A stretch of DNA of 64,000 nucleotides from Paenibacillus sp. H1-7 (GCF_022354825.1 NZ_CP031168.1:5891501-5955500); one strand, 5' to 3'; shown: positions 16,552 through 26,232, counted from the stretch's first letter. Notes: generated by a model from the letters alone, not told the origin. Numbers and translations: made by a program.

Positions 16552-18804
16552 TTAACTCCTTTTCCCCTGCTTAGCCGCCCCGTCCTGATTTTGCGCGGAC
16601 AGATCGTTAGGGTATTCGATTCTCGAATGAAAAATGCCGAGCAGTGTTTCGTTCAATATTTTGGCGACAAGATCCAGTTCTTTGATGGTCAAGTCGCATT
16701 CGTTGAATTGCCCGTCGTCCAGACGGCTTTTGATGATTTTACGTACCATCGTATCGATTTGCTCCAGCGTCGGACTGCGGAGCGAGCGCACCGCGGCCTC
16801 CACACAATCCGCGATCCCGACTATCGCCGCTTCCTTGGACTGGGCTTTCGGCCCAGGGTAACGGAAGTCCGCTTCCTCAACAGGCTTCGGCTCGTTCTCC
16901 GCTTCGGCGATTTTCTTGGCCTTGTGGTAAAAATACTGCAGCAGCGTCGTACCGTGGTGCTGCTCGGCAATATCCCGGATCGGCTTCGGAATGTTGTAAT
17001 CCTTCAGCATCTCCACGCCGTCCCGCGCATGAGCCACGATAATGGATTTGCTCAAGTTCGGATCCATTTTGTCGTGAGGATTCTCGATATTCGTCTGGTT
17101 CTCGATAAAATAATTCGGGCGCTTCGTCTTGCCGATATCGTGATAGTAAGCCCCTACCCTGCACAGCAGCCCGTTAGCACCGATAGCTTCGGCTGCAGCT
17201 TCCGCCAAATTGCCGACCATGACACTGTGATGATACGTGCCCGGCGTTTCGGTCAGAAGCTTGCGCAGCAGCGGATGGTTCGGATTCGACAGCTCAACGA
17301 GCTTTAACGGCGAAAGAATGCCGAACGCCGCTTCGAAAAAGGGCAGCAGGCCGATGACAAACACCGCTGTCAGCAATCCGCCTCCGACGATGAAAGAAAG
17401 CGCGAACAACATCGTCTGCTTCGTCTCATGATCATCCAGCAGCAATAACGATGCGATGCACACCATGCCCAGCAAGGAAACGATGATCCCCGCCTTTAGA
17501 ATGGAAGACCGCTGACTGGCGCGCTGGATCGAGAAAATAGCGGCAAAGGACGTTACTAGCGTAACGAGTCCATACCGGAAGTCAAACGTCTGCTGATGAT
17601 CCGTGTTGAAGATGACGCTCGCCATTACGCTGAACAACACCGTGGATATAAACGCAAGATTCGTATCAAGCAATATCGCAATCAGCATCGCACCGAGCGC
17701 GGTCGGAGCCAAAAAGCCGATATACGGGTAATCCAGGTTTTGTACGAGCGAGAACAGCTTCATTCCAAGTATATTGATAAGCATTATAAGAACTAACATT
17801 AACAGCTGGGCGTTGTTCTGGCTTATCGCCAAGCTGCTCTGCTTGACGAACATATACATGACGAGCCCGAACATCATGGTAATGAGCAAAAGCCCTATTT
17901 TAGGCCAGTAGCTGGTATCGTCCCTGAGCATCTCCAGCCCGCTTAAGCGCTGATATATTTCCTCGGTAATAATGTCGCCCTTTTTCACGAGCACATCGTT
18001 CTTATTGATGAACACCGGCTTCACATTATCTCGGGCATGTCCCTTTGCTTCATCGGTGCCTTTCTGATCGAAAAACTTGTTCGGCGTAATAGCCGCTCTT
18101 ACCAGCTCGAGCACAATTTCGCGCGTCGTGCTTTTGGTCAGCGTCGAAGTGTTGACGAGCTCGGCCACCTTGGCCCTTGCAGTCTGCGCATCCATTATCT
18201 GATCGTTCATAAGCCGGGTCACGATATCTTTAGCAACCGGCTCCATCGCGGTCAAATCCTCTTTGGCCACCCGCGGCAGCTTATAGTAGGTCTCTTCCGG
18301 TATACGGTACTGCTGCTCGCTGATTTTCTTGTGCATTTCCTGCAGCATCGGCTCGTTGTATTGGCCGCTTGCGGTATAAGATTTGGCTTGCTTATCCACA
18401 TGATCGTCAATAATATTTTGAATGACCGTCTTGAAAATATTCACTTTATCGCCAAGCGTTACTTCCGTATCCGCATTGATTTGCTGCAGCTTCTCGAACA
18501 TCGCCTCGATGATCATTTCGTTCTTCAAGGCAACAATCCGGTACACGGGCTGCACCCGCTGCGCCGCATCCTCTTTGGCCTTCTCCGTCGCCACTGCGTT
18601 TTCCACAGCCCTTGGAGCGAGCAAATCCTTCTCGGCCGTAGAGCCTAGCTGGATATCGAACGTCTGCGGAATCAGCTTGCCCATTAATGCCGTATAGAAA
18701 ATGACGACCAGCACAAGAAACAGAAGAAAGCGCACAGGTGCGCTATATTTCCAGCCTGCCAGCCGGTATTGAAACTTGCCTTGAATGGAAACCTGGTTTT
18801 TCAT
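16552..18804 (-). CDS. pgpH: 7TMR-HDED/HD-domain phosphohydrolase, PgpH (YqfF) family
   Basis: A 750-residue membrane protein. One transmembrane helix (residues ~26-45) precedes a ~270-residue extracytoplasmic 7TMR-HDED domain. Seven further helices follow (~300-480), then a cytosolic HD domain with YHHSVMVGNLAEAAAEAIG, YYHDIGKTKRP (HD pair) and HGTTLLQYFYHKA. PgpH-type proteins hydrolyse the second messenger c-di-AMP. Position between phoH and ybeY is conserved. Confidence 0.95.
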   Translation of the reverse strand: MKNQVSIQGKFQYRLAGWKYSAPVRFLLFLVLVVIFYTALMGKLIPQTFDIQLGSTAEKDLLAPRAVENAVATEKAKEDAAQRVQPVYRIVALKNEMIIEAMFEKLQQINADTEVTLGDKVNIFKTVIQNIIDDHVDKQAKSYTASGQYNEPMLQEMHKKISEQQYRIPEETYYKLPRVAKEDLTAMEPVAKDIVTRLMNDQIMDAQTARAKVAELVNTSTLTKSTTREIVLELVRAAITPNKFFDQKGTDEAKGHARDNVKPVFINKNDVLVKKGDIITEEIYQRLSGLEMLRDDTSYWPKIGLLLITMMFGLVMYMFVKQSSLAISQNNAQLLMLVLIMLINILGMKLFSLVQNLDYPYIGFLAPTALGAMLIAILLDTNLAFISTVLFSVMASVIFNTDHQQTFDFRYGLVTLVTSFAAIFSIQRASQRSSILKAGIIVSLLGMVCIASLLLLDDHETKQTMLFALSFIVGGGLLTAVFVIGLLPFFEAAFGILSPLKLVELSNPNHPLLRKLLTETPGTYHHSVMVGNLAEAAAEAIGANGLLCRVGAYYHDIGKTKRPNYFIENQTNIENPHDKMDPNLSKSIIVAHARDGVEMLKDYNIPKPIRDIAEQHHGTTLLQYFYHKAKKIAEAENEPKPVEEADFRYPGPKAQSKEAAIVGIADCVEAAVRSLRSPTLEQIDTMVRKIIKSRLDDGQFNECDLTIKELDLVAKILNETLLGIFHSRIEYPNDLSAQNQDGAAKQGKRS

Positions 18805-18842
18805 CCCGAAAGGTCAACCCTTTCTTAGCTTATCCCCATGTT

Positions 18843-19820
18843 TTAACGGTCGAGCTGTTTTTCTTTATCCTCATTGTAAGCGACAATAATCTTTTGAACC
18901 AATGAGTGTCTGACCACGTCCGCTTCAGCAAATTCAATCATACCAATTTCTTCCACATTCTTCAAGATACGCTGCGCTTCTACAAGACCGGACGATTTCC
19001 CGCGAGGCAAATCGATCTGCGTCACGTCTCCGGTAATAACCATCTTCGAGCCGAACCCGAGCCGCGTCAAAAACATCTTCATTTGCTCCGGCGTCGTATT
19101 CTGCGCTTCATCCAAAATAATAAAGGAATCGTCCAAAGTTCTGCCGCGCATATAAGCCAGCGGGGCGATCTCGATGAGCCCTCTTTCGAGCGATTTCACT
19201 ACTTGCTCCGGCCCCAGGACGTCATTAAGAGCATCATACAATGGACGTAAATAAGGGTCAACCTTTTCTTGTAAATCCCCGGGGAGAAATCCCAGGCTCT
19301 CTCCGGCTTCCACGGCAGGCCGGGTCAACACGATCCGTTTGACCTTGCCCTCCTTAAGCGCCGATACGGCAAGCACGACGGCGATATACGTTTTCCCCGT
19401 TCCTGCAGGACCGATACCGAACACTATATCTTTCTGCTTGATCGTAGACACATACTGCTTCTGCCCGATCGTTTTCACCCGGATGGGCTTCCCTTTATGG
19501 GTAGTAGCGATGTCCCCTCTAAAAAGATCCAGCAGCTGATCGGCTTTCATTTGCTTGGCAAGCTCGATTGCGTAATGAATGTCCCGCTCGTTCAGTATGT
19601 AATTGTTGCGCACAAGCTCCAGCAATACCTCGAACAGCTGCTGCAATGAATCCAGCTCGCCCGGCTCGCCTTGAATGACGATCTCTTCTTCGCGGGAGCG
19701 GATTTTGGCAGAGGTCTGCTCTTCGATCAGATGCAGGAACTTGTCCTGCGGTCCAAAGAGCGCCAGCCCTTCCGCCGTATTTTTCAGTGATACTTTCACG
19801 ATTCGTGCGTTGTCGATCAA
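18843..19820 (-). CDS. phoH: PhoH family ATPase
   Basis: A 325-residue PhoH-like P-loop protein. The N-terminal KH-like part covers residues 1-100. Walker A is FGIGPAGTGKTYIAVVLA, Walker B is SFIILDEAQNTT, and TRPAVEAGESLGFLPGD is the family signature. It is thought to act as an RNA helicase-like ATPase next to YbeY. The start is TTG 19820, with AAGGAG 10 nt upstream. Co-directional with yqfD upstream (28-nt gap). Confidence 0.94.
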   Translation of the reverse strand: MIDNARIVKVSLKNTAEGLALFGPQDKFLHLIEEQTSAKIRSREEEIVIQGEPGELDSLQQLFEVLLELVRNNYILNERDIHYAIELAKQMKADQLLDLFRGDIATTHKGKPIRVKTIGQKQYVSTIKQKDIVFGIGPAGTGKTYIAVVLAVSALKEGKVKRIVLTRPAVEAGESLGFLPGDLQEKVDPYLRPLYDALNDVLGPEQVVKSLERGLIEIAPLAYMRGRTLDDSFIILDEAQNTTPEQMKMFLTRLGFGSKMVITGDVTQIDLPRGKSSGLVEAQRILKNVEEIGMIEFAEADVVRHSLVQKIIVAYNEDKEKQLDR

Positions 19821-19848
19821 CAGGCCTCTTCTCCTTCATGCGAACGCG

Positions 19849-21030
19849 TTATGGAACGATAGGTTGCTCTGCAGTGATAGATTCTTCCACTTCCAAATGT
19901 ACTTCCATATAAACTTTACCATTCTCCGTCTTTTCATGCAAAATTTTTTCGCCTATCACCTTGGCATCCTTGCCTGCTGACGCGATGATTTCTCGCTTAG
20001 CCTGCTCCAAACCGAGCTTTCTCGCCTCTTCCTGATCCAGCGTCCGTTCCAGCTGCCGTACCTCCATTACGCGTTCTTTAAGCCAGCCTACCGGCAGGAC
20101 CCAGTTTCTCCACTGCAGCGTTTTCCGTTCCCCAATCGTTTCGAATTGATCGAAGGCGAGCTTCCCGTATCCCGTAAGCTGTAAGGCCCGGTTACCGAAT
20201 ACAACATATTGCCGCTCCTTCGTCTCGCCTGTGTAAGCCTTATATTGATGAAGAAGCGGTACCTCCACCTTCGGGGTATACCACACTAGACCTCTTACCT
20301 CTCCGGACGCCACAACCGTCTGGCGGTTTACATCGTCGCCGATGATGCCGGATATAAGGATGTCCCCTTTTCGGACATACGTATTCTGCTTAACGACAGG
20401 CTTCCCCTTCTCCGCCAATATCGAGGTGACCATCGCGTTTTTCGATGCAACCAGGTGTCGCGGGCTGAGCAGTGGCGGCTTCTCCGGTATCGTTGCTTCC
20501 ACCACTTTGATCACGATATGCGTTCCGTGAATTTCTACTCCGACCCATGCGGTTCCGGGCAGATGGGTTTGAATCGTCTTGGCCAATGTCTCCGGATTTT
20601 TCAGGCGATGCTTCCACTGCATTTTATATACTCCCTGTTCTTTGGCCGCCTCCAGGATTTGCTGCGTGCTGAGCAGCTCATTACCTTCGACGCGCACCTG
20701 CCAAACGATCGACGACAGTAAATATAAGCCAACGACAAACCCGATGATGCCGATGGCGAAAATTTTTCTTTTTTCCAGCCGGTCCAAGAGAAACGGCATC
20801 CCATGTCTCTCCTTGACATGTACGCGACAGCCTGTCTTGCGCAGCAGCGGACGAAGACGAAAAAAATCCTTGATCAGGATGAACAGCTCCGCACGGGACT
20901 CGTCCAACAAGCGAATGTCCCACACTGTCATCCGCTTTTCCGTCAATTCATTGATCAGCCGATCGATTCGTGCTCCTCTGACATCAACCCTGACATATCC
21001 TCGCAGCGATAAGAGAAACGATGATTTCAA
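19849..21030 (-). CDS. yqfD: Sporulation protein YqfD
   Basis: A 393-residue YqfD family protein. An N-terminal domain with the RGYVRVDVRGARIDRLIN start is followed by one transmembrane segment (residues ~92-111, IFAIGIIGFVVGLYLLSS) and a large extracellular region with beta-rich repeats. In B. subtilis yqfD is expressed in the mother cell under SigE with yqfC; its exact role is not clear. Gap to yqfC is 14 nt. Confidence 0.93.
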   Translation of the reverse strand: MKSSFLLSLRGYVRVDVRGARIDRLINELTEKRMTVWDIRLLDESRAELFILIKDFFRLRPLLRKTGCRVHVKERHGMPFLLDRLEKRKIFAIGIIGFVVGLYLLSSIVWQVRVEGNELLSTQQILEAAKEQGVYKMQWKHRLKNPETLAKTIQTHLPGTAWVGVEIHGTHIVIKVVEATIPEKPPLLSPRHLVASKNAMVTSILAEKGKPVVKQNTYVRKGDILISGIIGDDVNRQTVVASGEVRGLVWYTPKVEVPLLHQYKAYTGETKERQYVVFGNRALQLTGYGKLAFDQFETIGERKTLQWRNWVLPVGWLKERVMEVRQLERTLDQEEARKLGLEQAKREIIASAGKDAKVIGEKILHEKTENGKVYMEVHLEVEESITAEQPIVP

Positions 21031-21044
21031 TGTCGAACACCTCT

Positions 21045-21323
21045 TTACGGGATAATTTTTATGTCCTCTATAACCCCTTCAATGAACACTTCTTCCGATA
21101 AAATCGCCCGAATCACCAGCTGTTTGCCTCGTACCTCCAGGCTCCCCTTGGATAGCGCCAATCGTAAATAATCGCTGGAAAAATGCAGTACGCCCCGATG
21201 ATTTTCAATGTACAGCTGCATATTCCCGATCATCGTCATTCGAGGCAGGTCCATTACTACATCTTGGGGAAGGTCCAGCAGCTTGGCGGTGAATTGGTTG
21301 AATCTTCGTGTCAGACTGCGCAT
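21045..21323 (-). CDS. yqfC: Sporulation protein YqfC
   Basis: A 92-residue YabP/YqfC-family protein, recognised from LPQDVVMDLPRMTMIGNMQLYIENHRGVL. The start at 21323 is supported by GAGGGGGAACC upstream; the frame is open further up but without a ribosome site. It should form a SigE-controlled pair with yqfD. The ~110-nt space up to the terminator at 21437 must hold its promoter. I see only an imperfect SigE-like arrangement (CATATG and CTATGCT about 12 nt apart), which I do not rely on. Confidence 0.88.
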   Translation of the reverse strand: MRSLTRRFNQFTAKLLDLPQDVVMDLPRMTMIGNMQLYIENHRGVLHFSSDYLRLALSKGSLEVRGKQLVIRAILSEEVFIEGVIEDIKIIP

Positions 21324-21436
21324 ACGGTTCCCCCTCAAGGCATGAATTTGGCCGCGAATAACGCAGCATAGGCTATTTACACCATATGCTGGAAGAACGG
21401 CAATTATGAGAGGTGGAAGAACGTATTGCATGATTC

Positions 21437-21483
21437 TAAAAAACAAAGAAGCACCGGCCCCAACCTGTGTTGGAGACCGATGC
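21437..21483 (-). terminator. Strong terminator separating the floA group from yqfCD
   Basis: Minus-strand hairpin GCATCGGTCTCCAAC/GTTGGGGCCGGTGC (one bulge, 4-nt loop) followed by TTCTTTGTTTTTT. It lies 28 nt past the stop of the 169-residue hypothetical gene. Confidence 0.88.
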
Positions 21484-21510
21484 TCTTATCGCTTTTATGG
21501 GTAAGGCTAT

Positions 21511-22020
21511 TTATTTTTTACCATACGGCTTCTTCGCCCGCGGAGGGCCGAGAATTTCGGCCCAGACTACCGCTTGCGCCAAAGTATCCTGTTTAATCGG
21601 CTGCAAAGAACCCTCTTGCTTCGGCTCGGATGGCATCCCCCACCTCTCCGACGGCAATATGCGCGTTCGCAGCGCCTCCCGAGAAGATTCCCGCCTCTTA
21701 TCGCGCTCTGAAACGCCGTTATCAACCGTTTGAGGCCCTTTAGCCATTTCTTGAAGTCTAGGTTCCCTCGCTTCCTTAGGCTGCTCAGAACGAACTACAG
21801 GCTGTCGTGTTTTGGTAACGGCCGGCTGCTGCTTGACCGGCTTTCCCCAGCCACCGCTTCCACTACCGCCTCCTCCGAAAGGAGGCATCGATTGCTTGGG
21901 GGCAGACTTGTTCCCCCCATCGCCAGAACGTGCTTTCACATTTTTCCAAATGTTATTAAGCACAATGAAGATAATGGCGAGAATAAACCAGTTTTTCAAC
22001 AAAAATTCTATGATATTCAT
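21511..22020 (-). CDS. Single-pass membrane protein of unknown function (floA cluster)
   Basis: A 169-residue protein: a transmembrane helix at residues 5-22 (FLLKNWFILAIIFIVLNNIW), a Gly/Ser-rich linker (FGGGGSGSGGWG, ~48-59) and a basic, disordered tail. AAGGAG precedes the ATG. It follows floA by 33 nt and is closed by a strong terminator, so it belongs to the nfeD-floA transcript and may be a membrane-microdomain accessory factor; that is inference from position only. Confidence 0.7.
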   Translation of the reverse strand: MNIIEFLLKNWFILAIIFIVLNNIWKNVKARSGDGGNKSAPKQSMPPFGGGGSGSGGWGKPVKQQPAVTKTRQPVVRSEQPKEAREPRLQEMAKGPQTVDNGVSERDKRRESSREALRTRILPSERWGMPSEPKQEGSLQPIKQDTLAQAVVWAEILGPPRAKKPYGKK

Positions 22021-22053
22021 GCCGGCACGCTCCTTCGATGCAATCTGGAGGCG

Positions 22054-23046
22054 TTATTCCTGCTCATCGCTTTTGCCGCTGTCGCTGGTTTTGCCGCCGA
22101 TAGAAGAACGCATTTGCGTGTCGGCGTCGATATTTTTCAGATTCATGTAGTCCATAACGCCAAGCTTGCCTCCGCGCAGCGCTTCCGCCATGGCGAGCGG
22201 AACTTGAGACTCCGACTCCACTACTTTCGCCTTCATCTCGACAACTCGGGCTTTCATCTCTTGCTCCTGCGCAACCGCCATCGCACGGCGCTCTTCTGCT
22301 TTCGCTTGCGCAATACGTTTGTCTGCTTCCGCTTGCTCCGTCTGCAGGTGGGCGCCGATATTTTTGCCTACATCCACATCCGCGATATCGATGGACAAGA
22401 TCTCAAATGCCGTACCCGCATCCAATCCTTTGCCAAGCACTGTCCGGGAGATCATATCCGGATTTTCAAGCACGTCTTTATGCGATCCGGACGAACCGAC
22501 CGTCGTAACGATCCCTTCACCTACACGAGCGATGATCGTCTCTTCGCCGGCGCCGCCGACAAGTCGTTCGATATTGGCGCGAACCGTGACCCGTGCAATA
22601 ACTTTAACTTCAATACCGTCTTTCGCTACAGCGGAAACGACCGGTGTTTCGATAACTCTCGGATTAACGCTCATTTGTACCGCTTGAAGCACATCACGAC
22701 CGGCGAGGTCGATAGCAGCCGCCCGTTCGAATTCCAGATGAATGTTGGCGCGGTGAGCCGCGATCAGCGCATTGACGACACGATCCACATTACCGCCCGC
22801 CAGGAAATGGCTTTCCAGCTGATTGATCGTAACGTCCAGTCCGGCTTTCGTCGCTTTAATCATCGGATTGACGATACGGCTTGGAATAACGCGGCGCAAA
22901 CGCATAGCAACCAGCGTAATGATGCCGATCCGCACGCCCGATGCCAACGCGGAAATCCACAGCATGATCGGTACGAAGCTTAAGAATACGGACAGCGCAA
23001 TAATGATGATGGCCGCCAACAAAAAGAAATACACAATGGGATCCAT
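22054..23046 (-). CDS. floA: Flotillin-like protein FloA
   Basis: A 330-residue YqfA/UPF0365 protein. An N-terminal hairpin membrane anchor (residues ~3-45) precedes an SPFH-like domain (~60-200; [21 protein letters not shown]). A helical Ala/Glu-rich region follows ([20 protein letters not shown], ~240-290). FloA scaffolds functional membrane microdomains. Its partner NfeD is encoded directly upstream (74-nt gap), the standard pairing. Confidence 0.95.
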   Translation of the reverse strand: MDPIVYFFLLAAIIIIALSVFLSFVPIMLWISALASGVRIGIITLVAMRLRRVIPSRIVNPMIKATKAGLDVTINQLESHFLAGGNVDRVVNALIAAHRANIHLEFERAAAIDLAGRDVLQAVQMSVNPRVIETPVVSAVAKDGIEVKVIARVTVRANIERLVGGAGEETIIARVGEGIVTTVGSSGSHKDVLENPDMISRTVLGKGLDAGTAFEILSIDIADVDVGKNIGAHLQTEQAEADKRIAQAKAEERRAMAVAQEQEMKARVVEMKAKVVESESQVPLAMAEALRGGKLGVMDYMNLKNIDADTQMRSSIGGKTSDSGKSDEQE

Positions 23047-23120
23047 AAAAATCTGTACCTCCAGTAGGTTTATTTTGACCGGTACAAGCCCGGCAGTTGC
23101 TGCAGCGTCATCTCAACGCT

Positions 23121-24512
23121 TTAGTGCACGATTTCATGAGCTTCTCTCACCACGATTCGCGAGCCTTCCACCAGAACGACGACTACCGGTTTGTTGACGG
23201 CAATAAATTCGCCCGAGGTGACGACATCGATACGTTCCTCCCCTACGGCTACTACACCCGCAGGACGAAGAGGAGTAAGCGCGACACCGGATTTGCCCAG
23301 CAAATCGCTTCTTGTAGTCGAGGAGGTATATCCCTGCTCCGCGGTGAGCTTATCCTTCAGAATGAATCGGTTCCAGACTCCGCGATGCTTGAAGATTCGG
23401 ATGAAAATAATGACGACGATAATGGCCAGTACGCTGGCGATCATCAGGTTTAATGCAGCCTGCTTCGTGCTGTAGGCCGCCATGACGACGCTGCTGAATA
23501 AGCTGATGATGCCAAGTATCCCCAAAATACCAAAGCTGGACACGAAAATCTCGATGATCAGAAGGACGACGCCGATAATAAAGAGCGCGATTTCCTCCAC
23601 CCCCGCAAACCCGACGATATAGTGGCCGAAAAAGTAAAGCCCGAAACCGAGAAGCCCGATAATTCCCGGGATTCCGAAGCCTGGTACGAACAGCTCAATC
23701 ACAATTCCTGCAATTCCGATGAATAAAAGCAGTGTAGCTACCACTGGCTGGGTCAAAAAGCGCGAAAGCTTCTCCGCTGCGGACGGGTTCAGATGAATGA
23801 CCGGGTGCTCCGCAGCGCCGATGAACCGCACCACTTCATTCAAATCGGCTGCCTTCGTTTCGGCGTACCCTACCTTCACCGCGTCGTCAGCCGTTAAGGA
23901 AACGAGCTGCCCTTTCGGCACCGTCTTGTTAATCGCTTTCAGCTCAACACCCACGTTTTTGTCGACCATGGCTTCGGCAATTAACGGATCCCGTCCTCTA
24001 AGCTCAGCCGCGGAGCGCATTTGACTGGCCCAGTGCGAGATGACCTTGACATTGTCAATCTCGCTGCCGGAAGCGTCTACAACCGCAGCCGCACCCATAG
24101 TGCTTCCCGGTCCCATGGCAATTTTGTTCGCATTTAAGGCAATGTAGCTTCCCGCAGACACCGCCCGGCCATGAACGTAAGCTATGGTCGGTATTTTGCT
24201 GTTCACGATCAGCTTCCCAATCTCTTCTGCCGAATCGACTCGTCCTCCTAGCGTATCGATGTCCAAAATAATGTACATCGCATGCGCTTCCTCCGCTTCC
24301 TTGAAGGCTCTTTCCAGAAACCTCTGCAGCCCGGTTTCCACCGTCTGGTGCACCGGAATGACCACGACGGGAGCCGAGAGCGGAACCGAAGCGGTTGTGC
24401 CTTTGGCGCTGTCGGCCGCATACACCGCTGCCAACGGCATCAGCAGAAGCACCGTCAGAAGCAGCAGAAACGCCAATCTGAATAGCAAGGAGCCAGGCTT
24501 GGCAATCGACAT
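23121..24512 (-). CDS. NfeD family membrane protein with ClpP-class serine protease domain
   Basis: A 463-residue long-form NfeD (YqeZ type). A signal peptide (residues 1-32) leads into a ClpP-like protease domain (VIPVHQTVETGLQRF, LGGRVDSAEEIG, the Ser segment AVSAGSYIALNANKIAMGPG around residues 117-136). About four to five membrane helices follow (~230-380), and a C-terminal OB-fold NfeD domain ends the protein. Such proteins cleave membrane substrates such as stomatin/flotillin partners. The start 24512 follows AAAGGAGGT. The gene precedes floA. Confidence 0.92.
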   Translation of the reverse strand: MSIAKPGSLLFRLAFLLLLTVLLLMPLAAVYAADSAKGTTASVPLSAPVVVIPVHQTVETGLQRFLERAFKEAEEAHAMYIILDIDTLGGRVDSAEEIGKLIVNSKIPTIAYVHGRAVSAGSYIALNANKIAMGPGSTMGAAAVVDASGSEIDNVKVISHWASQMRSAAELRGRDPLIAEAMVDKNVGVELKAINKTVPKGQLVSLTADDAVKVGYAETKAADLNEVVRFIGAAEHPVIHLNPSAAEKLSRFLTQPVVATLLLFIGIAGIVIELFVPGFGIPGIIGLLGFGLYFFGHYIVGFAGVEEIALFIIGVVLLIIEIFVSSFGILGILGIISLFSSVVMAAYSTKQAALNLMIASVLAIIVVIIFIRIFKHRGVWNRFILKDKLTAEQGYTSSTTRSDLLGKSGVALTPLRPAGVVAVGEERIDVVTSGEFIAVNKPVVVVLVEGSRIVVREAHEIVH

Positions 24513-24626
24513 CTGCAAATGACCTCCTTTGAACCATTTTCCACCTATCCATAAAATACTACGTAAAGCATAGCCTATTCGATTCAAACATGCAAAATAT
24601 TCCTGAAAGCTATGAAGCTGGCAGCA

Positions 24627-24661
24627 CAAAAAAAGAACATCCCCCGAAAGGAATGTTCTTT
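24627..24661 (-). terminator. Terminator after rpsU-yqeY
   Basis: Minus-strand AAGAACATTCC...GGGATGTTCTT hairpin followed by T8, 8 nt past the yqeY stop. Confidence 0.9.
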
Positions 24662-24668
24662 CTCACTG

Positions 24669-25112
24669 CTATGATAAGAGTTGTTGAACAGCCTGATTGA
24701 CAATCTTGCCATCAGCCCGTCCCTTCACCTTAGGCATTAATGCACCCATGACTTTTCCCATATCCGCTTTAGAAGAAGCACCCACTTCTTGGATGGTCTG
24801 CTGTACAATGGCTTTTACTTCTTCCTCAGATAACTGTTGCGGTAAGTACTCCATCAGAATTTCTATCTCTGCCTTAACGGTAACGGCCAAGTCTTCACGT
24901 CCGGCCTTTTCAAATTCTTGGAGGGAATCTTTGCGCTGTTTGATCTCGCGACTCAAAACGTCAAGTACTTCCTGGTCATCTAAGGTTTTACGCTGATCTA
25001 TCTCAATATTCTTGATAGCTGCACGAACCATACGGATTACGGTGAGTTTGAACTTGTCTTGGCTCTTCATCGCAAGCTTCATATCTTCGTTTAATCTCTC
25101 GCTTAAGCTCAT
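24669..25112 (-). CDS. yqeY: YqeY/GatB-like domain protein
   Basis: A 147-residue soluble protein of the YqeY family, whose fold resembles the tail domain of GatB. It shows [30 protein letters not shown] and [19 protein letters not shown] tRNA-related role has been suggested from the GatB likeness but is not proven. It follows rpsU by 12 nt, and the pair ends in a terminator. Confidence 0.94.
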   Translation of the reverse strand: MSLSERLNEDMKLAMKSQDKFKLTVIRMVRAAIKNIEIDQRKTLDDQEVLDVLSREIKQRKDSLQEFEKAGREDLAVTVKAEIEILMEYLPQQLSEEEVKAIVQQTIQEVGASSKADMGKVMGALMPKVKGRADGKIVNQAVQQLLS

Positions 25113-25124
25113 CGATTAAGCCTC

Positions 25125-25298
25125 CTAGAACTTTCTCTTACGAGCAGCCTCTGACTTCTTCTTACGTTTCACGCTTGGCTTCTCATAATGCTTGCGTTTC
25201 TTTACCTCCGCTAATACGCCATCTTTTGCGATGGAGCGCTTAAAGCGACGAAGTGCAGCATCTATAGTTTCATTTTTGCGAACTCGAGTTTCTGACAC
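25125..25298 (-). CDS. rpsU: 30S ribosomal protein S21
   Basis: A 57-residue basic protein, exact family length when started at GTG 25298: [20 protein letters not shown] and a Lys/Arg-rich tail [18 protein letters not shown] lies just upstream of the GTG. A longer in-frame start would add residues unlike S21. S21 sits near the anti-Shine-Dalgarno region of 16S rRNA. It leads a short rpsU-yqeY transcript from a consensus promoter. Confidence 0.97.
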   Translation of the reverse strand: MSETRVRKNETIDAALRRFKRSIAKDGVLAEVKKRKHYEKPSVKRKKKSEAARKRKF

Positions 25299-25356
25299 CA
25301 GTTTTCCCTCCCTCCGAACAGACCGTCCAAGACGAAAAAAGCGTTCATCAAACCTC

Positions 25357-25386
25357 ATTATATGGTATACATAAACTAGGTGTCAA
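25357..25386 (-). promoter_or_regulatory. SigA promoter of rpsU-yqeY
   Basis: Minus-strand TTGACA (25381-25386), 18-nt spacer, TATAAT (25357-25362), both hexamers perfect. It gives a leader of roughly 50 nt. Confidence 0.9.
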
Positions 25387-25404
25387 CCTAAGGAAAAAGA
25401 TTCT

Positions 25405-25749
25405 TCACTTGGCGTTGAGCGGACCTAATTTCTCCCCAGCTAACAGGTGATAATGAATATGAAAAACTACTTGTCCTCCGTCTTTACCGCAGTTATTGAT
25501 GAGCCGGTAGCCGCTTTCGGCCACACCTTCCTGTCTGGCAATTTCTTGGGCGGCGCGATGAATTTCACCGATCAAGCCCCAGTCGCCGGGCTCAACATCG
25601 TTCATGGTTGCTATGTGTTTCTTGGGAATGATCAAAATATGTACGGGAGCGGCAGGCTGAATGTCGTGAAAAGCCAGTACGTGCTCATTTTCATACACTT
25701 TTTTGGAAGGAATTGATCCTTCAACAATCTTACAAAATATACAATCCAT
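25405..25749 (-). CDS. HIT family nucleotide hydrolase (HinT-like)
   Basis: A 114-residue histidine-triad protein: CIFCKIVEGSIPSKKVYEN at the N-terminus and the triad motif HIHYHLL near the C-terminus, close to the HxHxH form. HinT-type enzymes hydrolyse AMP-lysine or AMP-amidate adducts. Two N-terminal cysteines (CIFC) may bind zinc. The start 25749 follows GGGAGG by ~10 nt. It is monocistronic between the rpsU promoter and a long intergenic stretch. Confidence 0.93.
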   Translation of the reverse strand: MDCIFCKIVEGSIPSKKVYENEHVLAFHDIQPAAPVHILIIPKKHIATMNDVEPGDWGLIGEIHRAAQEIARQEGVAESGYRLINNCGKDGGQVVFHIHYHLLAGEKLGPLNAK

Positions 25750-26171
25750 GACGGGTTGTCCTCCCAGCTCCATAAACTATGACGGTTTATTATTGGCCTC
25801 TAAACACGGTCGCTTCCTACTAAAAGAACCCCGATAGAAGTTTTTCTCCTAATAATATACCTAATTTTCGCCAAAAAAGAAACTGTACGTCTAAAGATTT
25901 GTAAAAGAAATGCAAAGAATAGGATACAAAGCGGGTTTTCGCCGGTTGAATCGAATGAATGTTCTTTCTTTGAGACGTTGATCCGTGTGAAAATCAGCAG
26001 CTTGAGTCACCTGCTCCATTCGTTGAAATGCGGAGTCATCGATGACGGTTCAGGGTAAAAGATAAGCAAAGATACGGGATACGCCGCTTTGGTTTATTTG
26101 GTGTAATAGCGGGCTGCCGCAGATGCGCAAAATAGACGAAAACCGTGAAAAATAAAGTGCACCCACACTTC
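25750..26171. other. Long intergenic stretch without a convincing gene
   Basis: Together with the following promoter region this is the longest gene-free interval of the window. It is AT-rich near the HIT gene. A minus-strand stop-free stretch (25891-26049, 53 codons) contains a peptide-like sequence (MEQVTQAADFHTDQRLKER) with an ATG at 26019 but no ribosome site; it may be a gene remnant or chance. I see no terminator-like hairpin or recognised riboswitch. Confidence 0.4.
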
Positions 26172-26200
26172 TAGACTACCAGTCTAATATTATGTATAAT
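26172..26200 (+). promoter_or_regulatory. Promoter with overlapping palindromic operator (TetR target)
   Basis: TAGACT (26172-26177) serves as -35, then a 17-nt spacer and a perfect TATAAT (26195-26200). The -35 is also the left arm of a perfect palindrome TAGACT-ACC-AGTCTA (26172-26186). A dimeric repressor bound there would block the promoter, so autoregulation by the TetR encoded 47 nt downstream is likely. The pairing is inferred from position. Confidence 0.65.
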
Positions 26201-26232
26201 GGAGCCGAAAAGAGTTGTGAGGTGAGCTTGAG

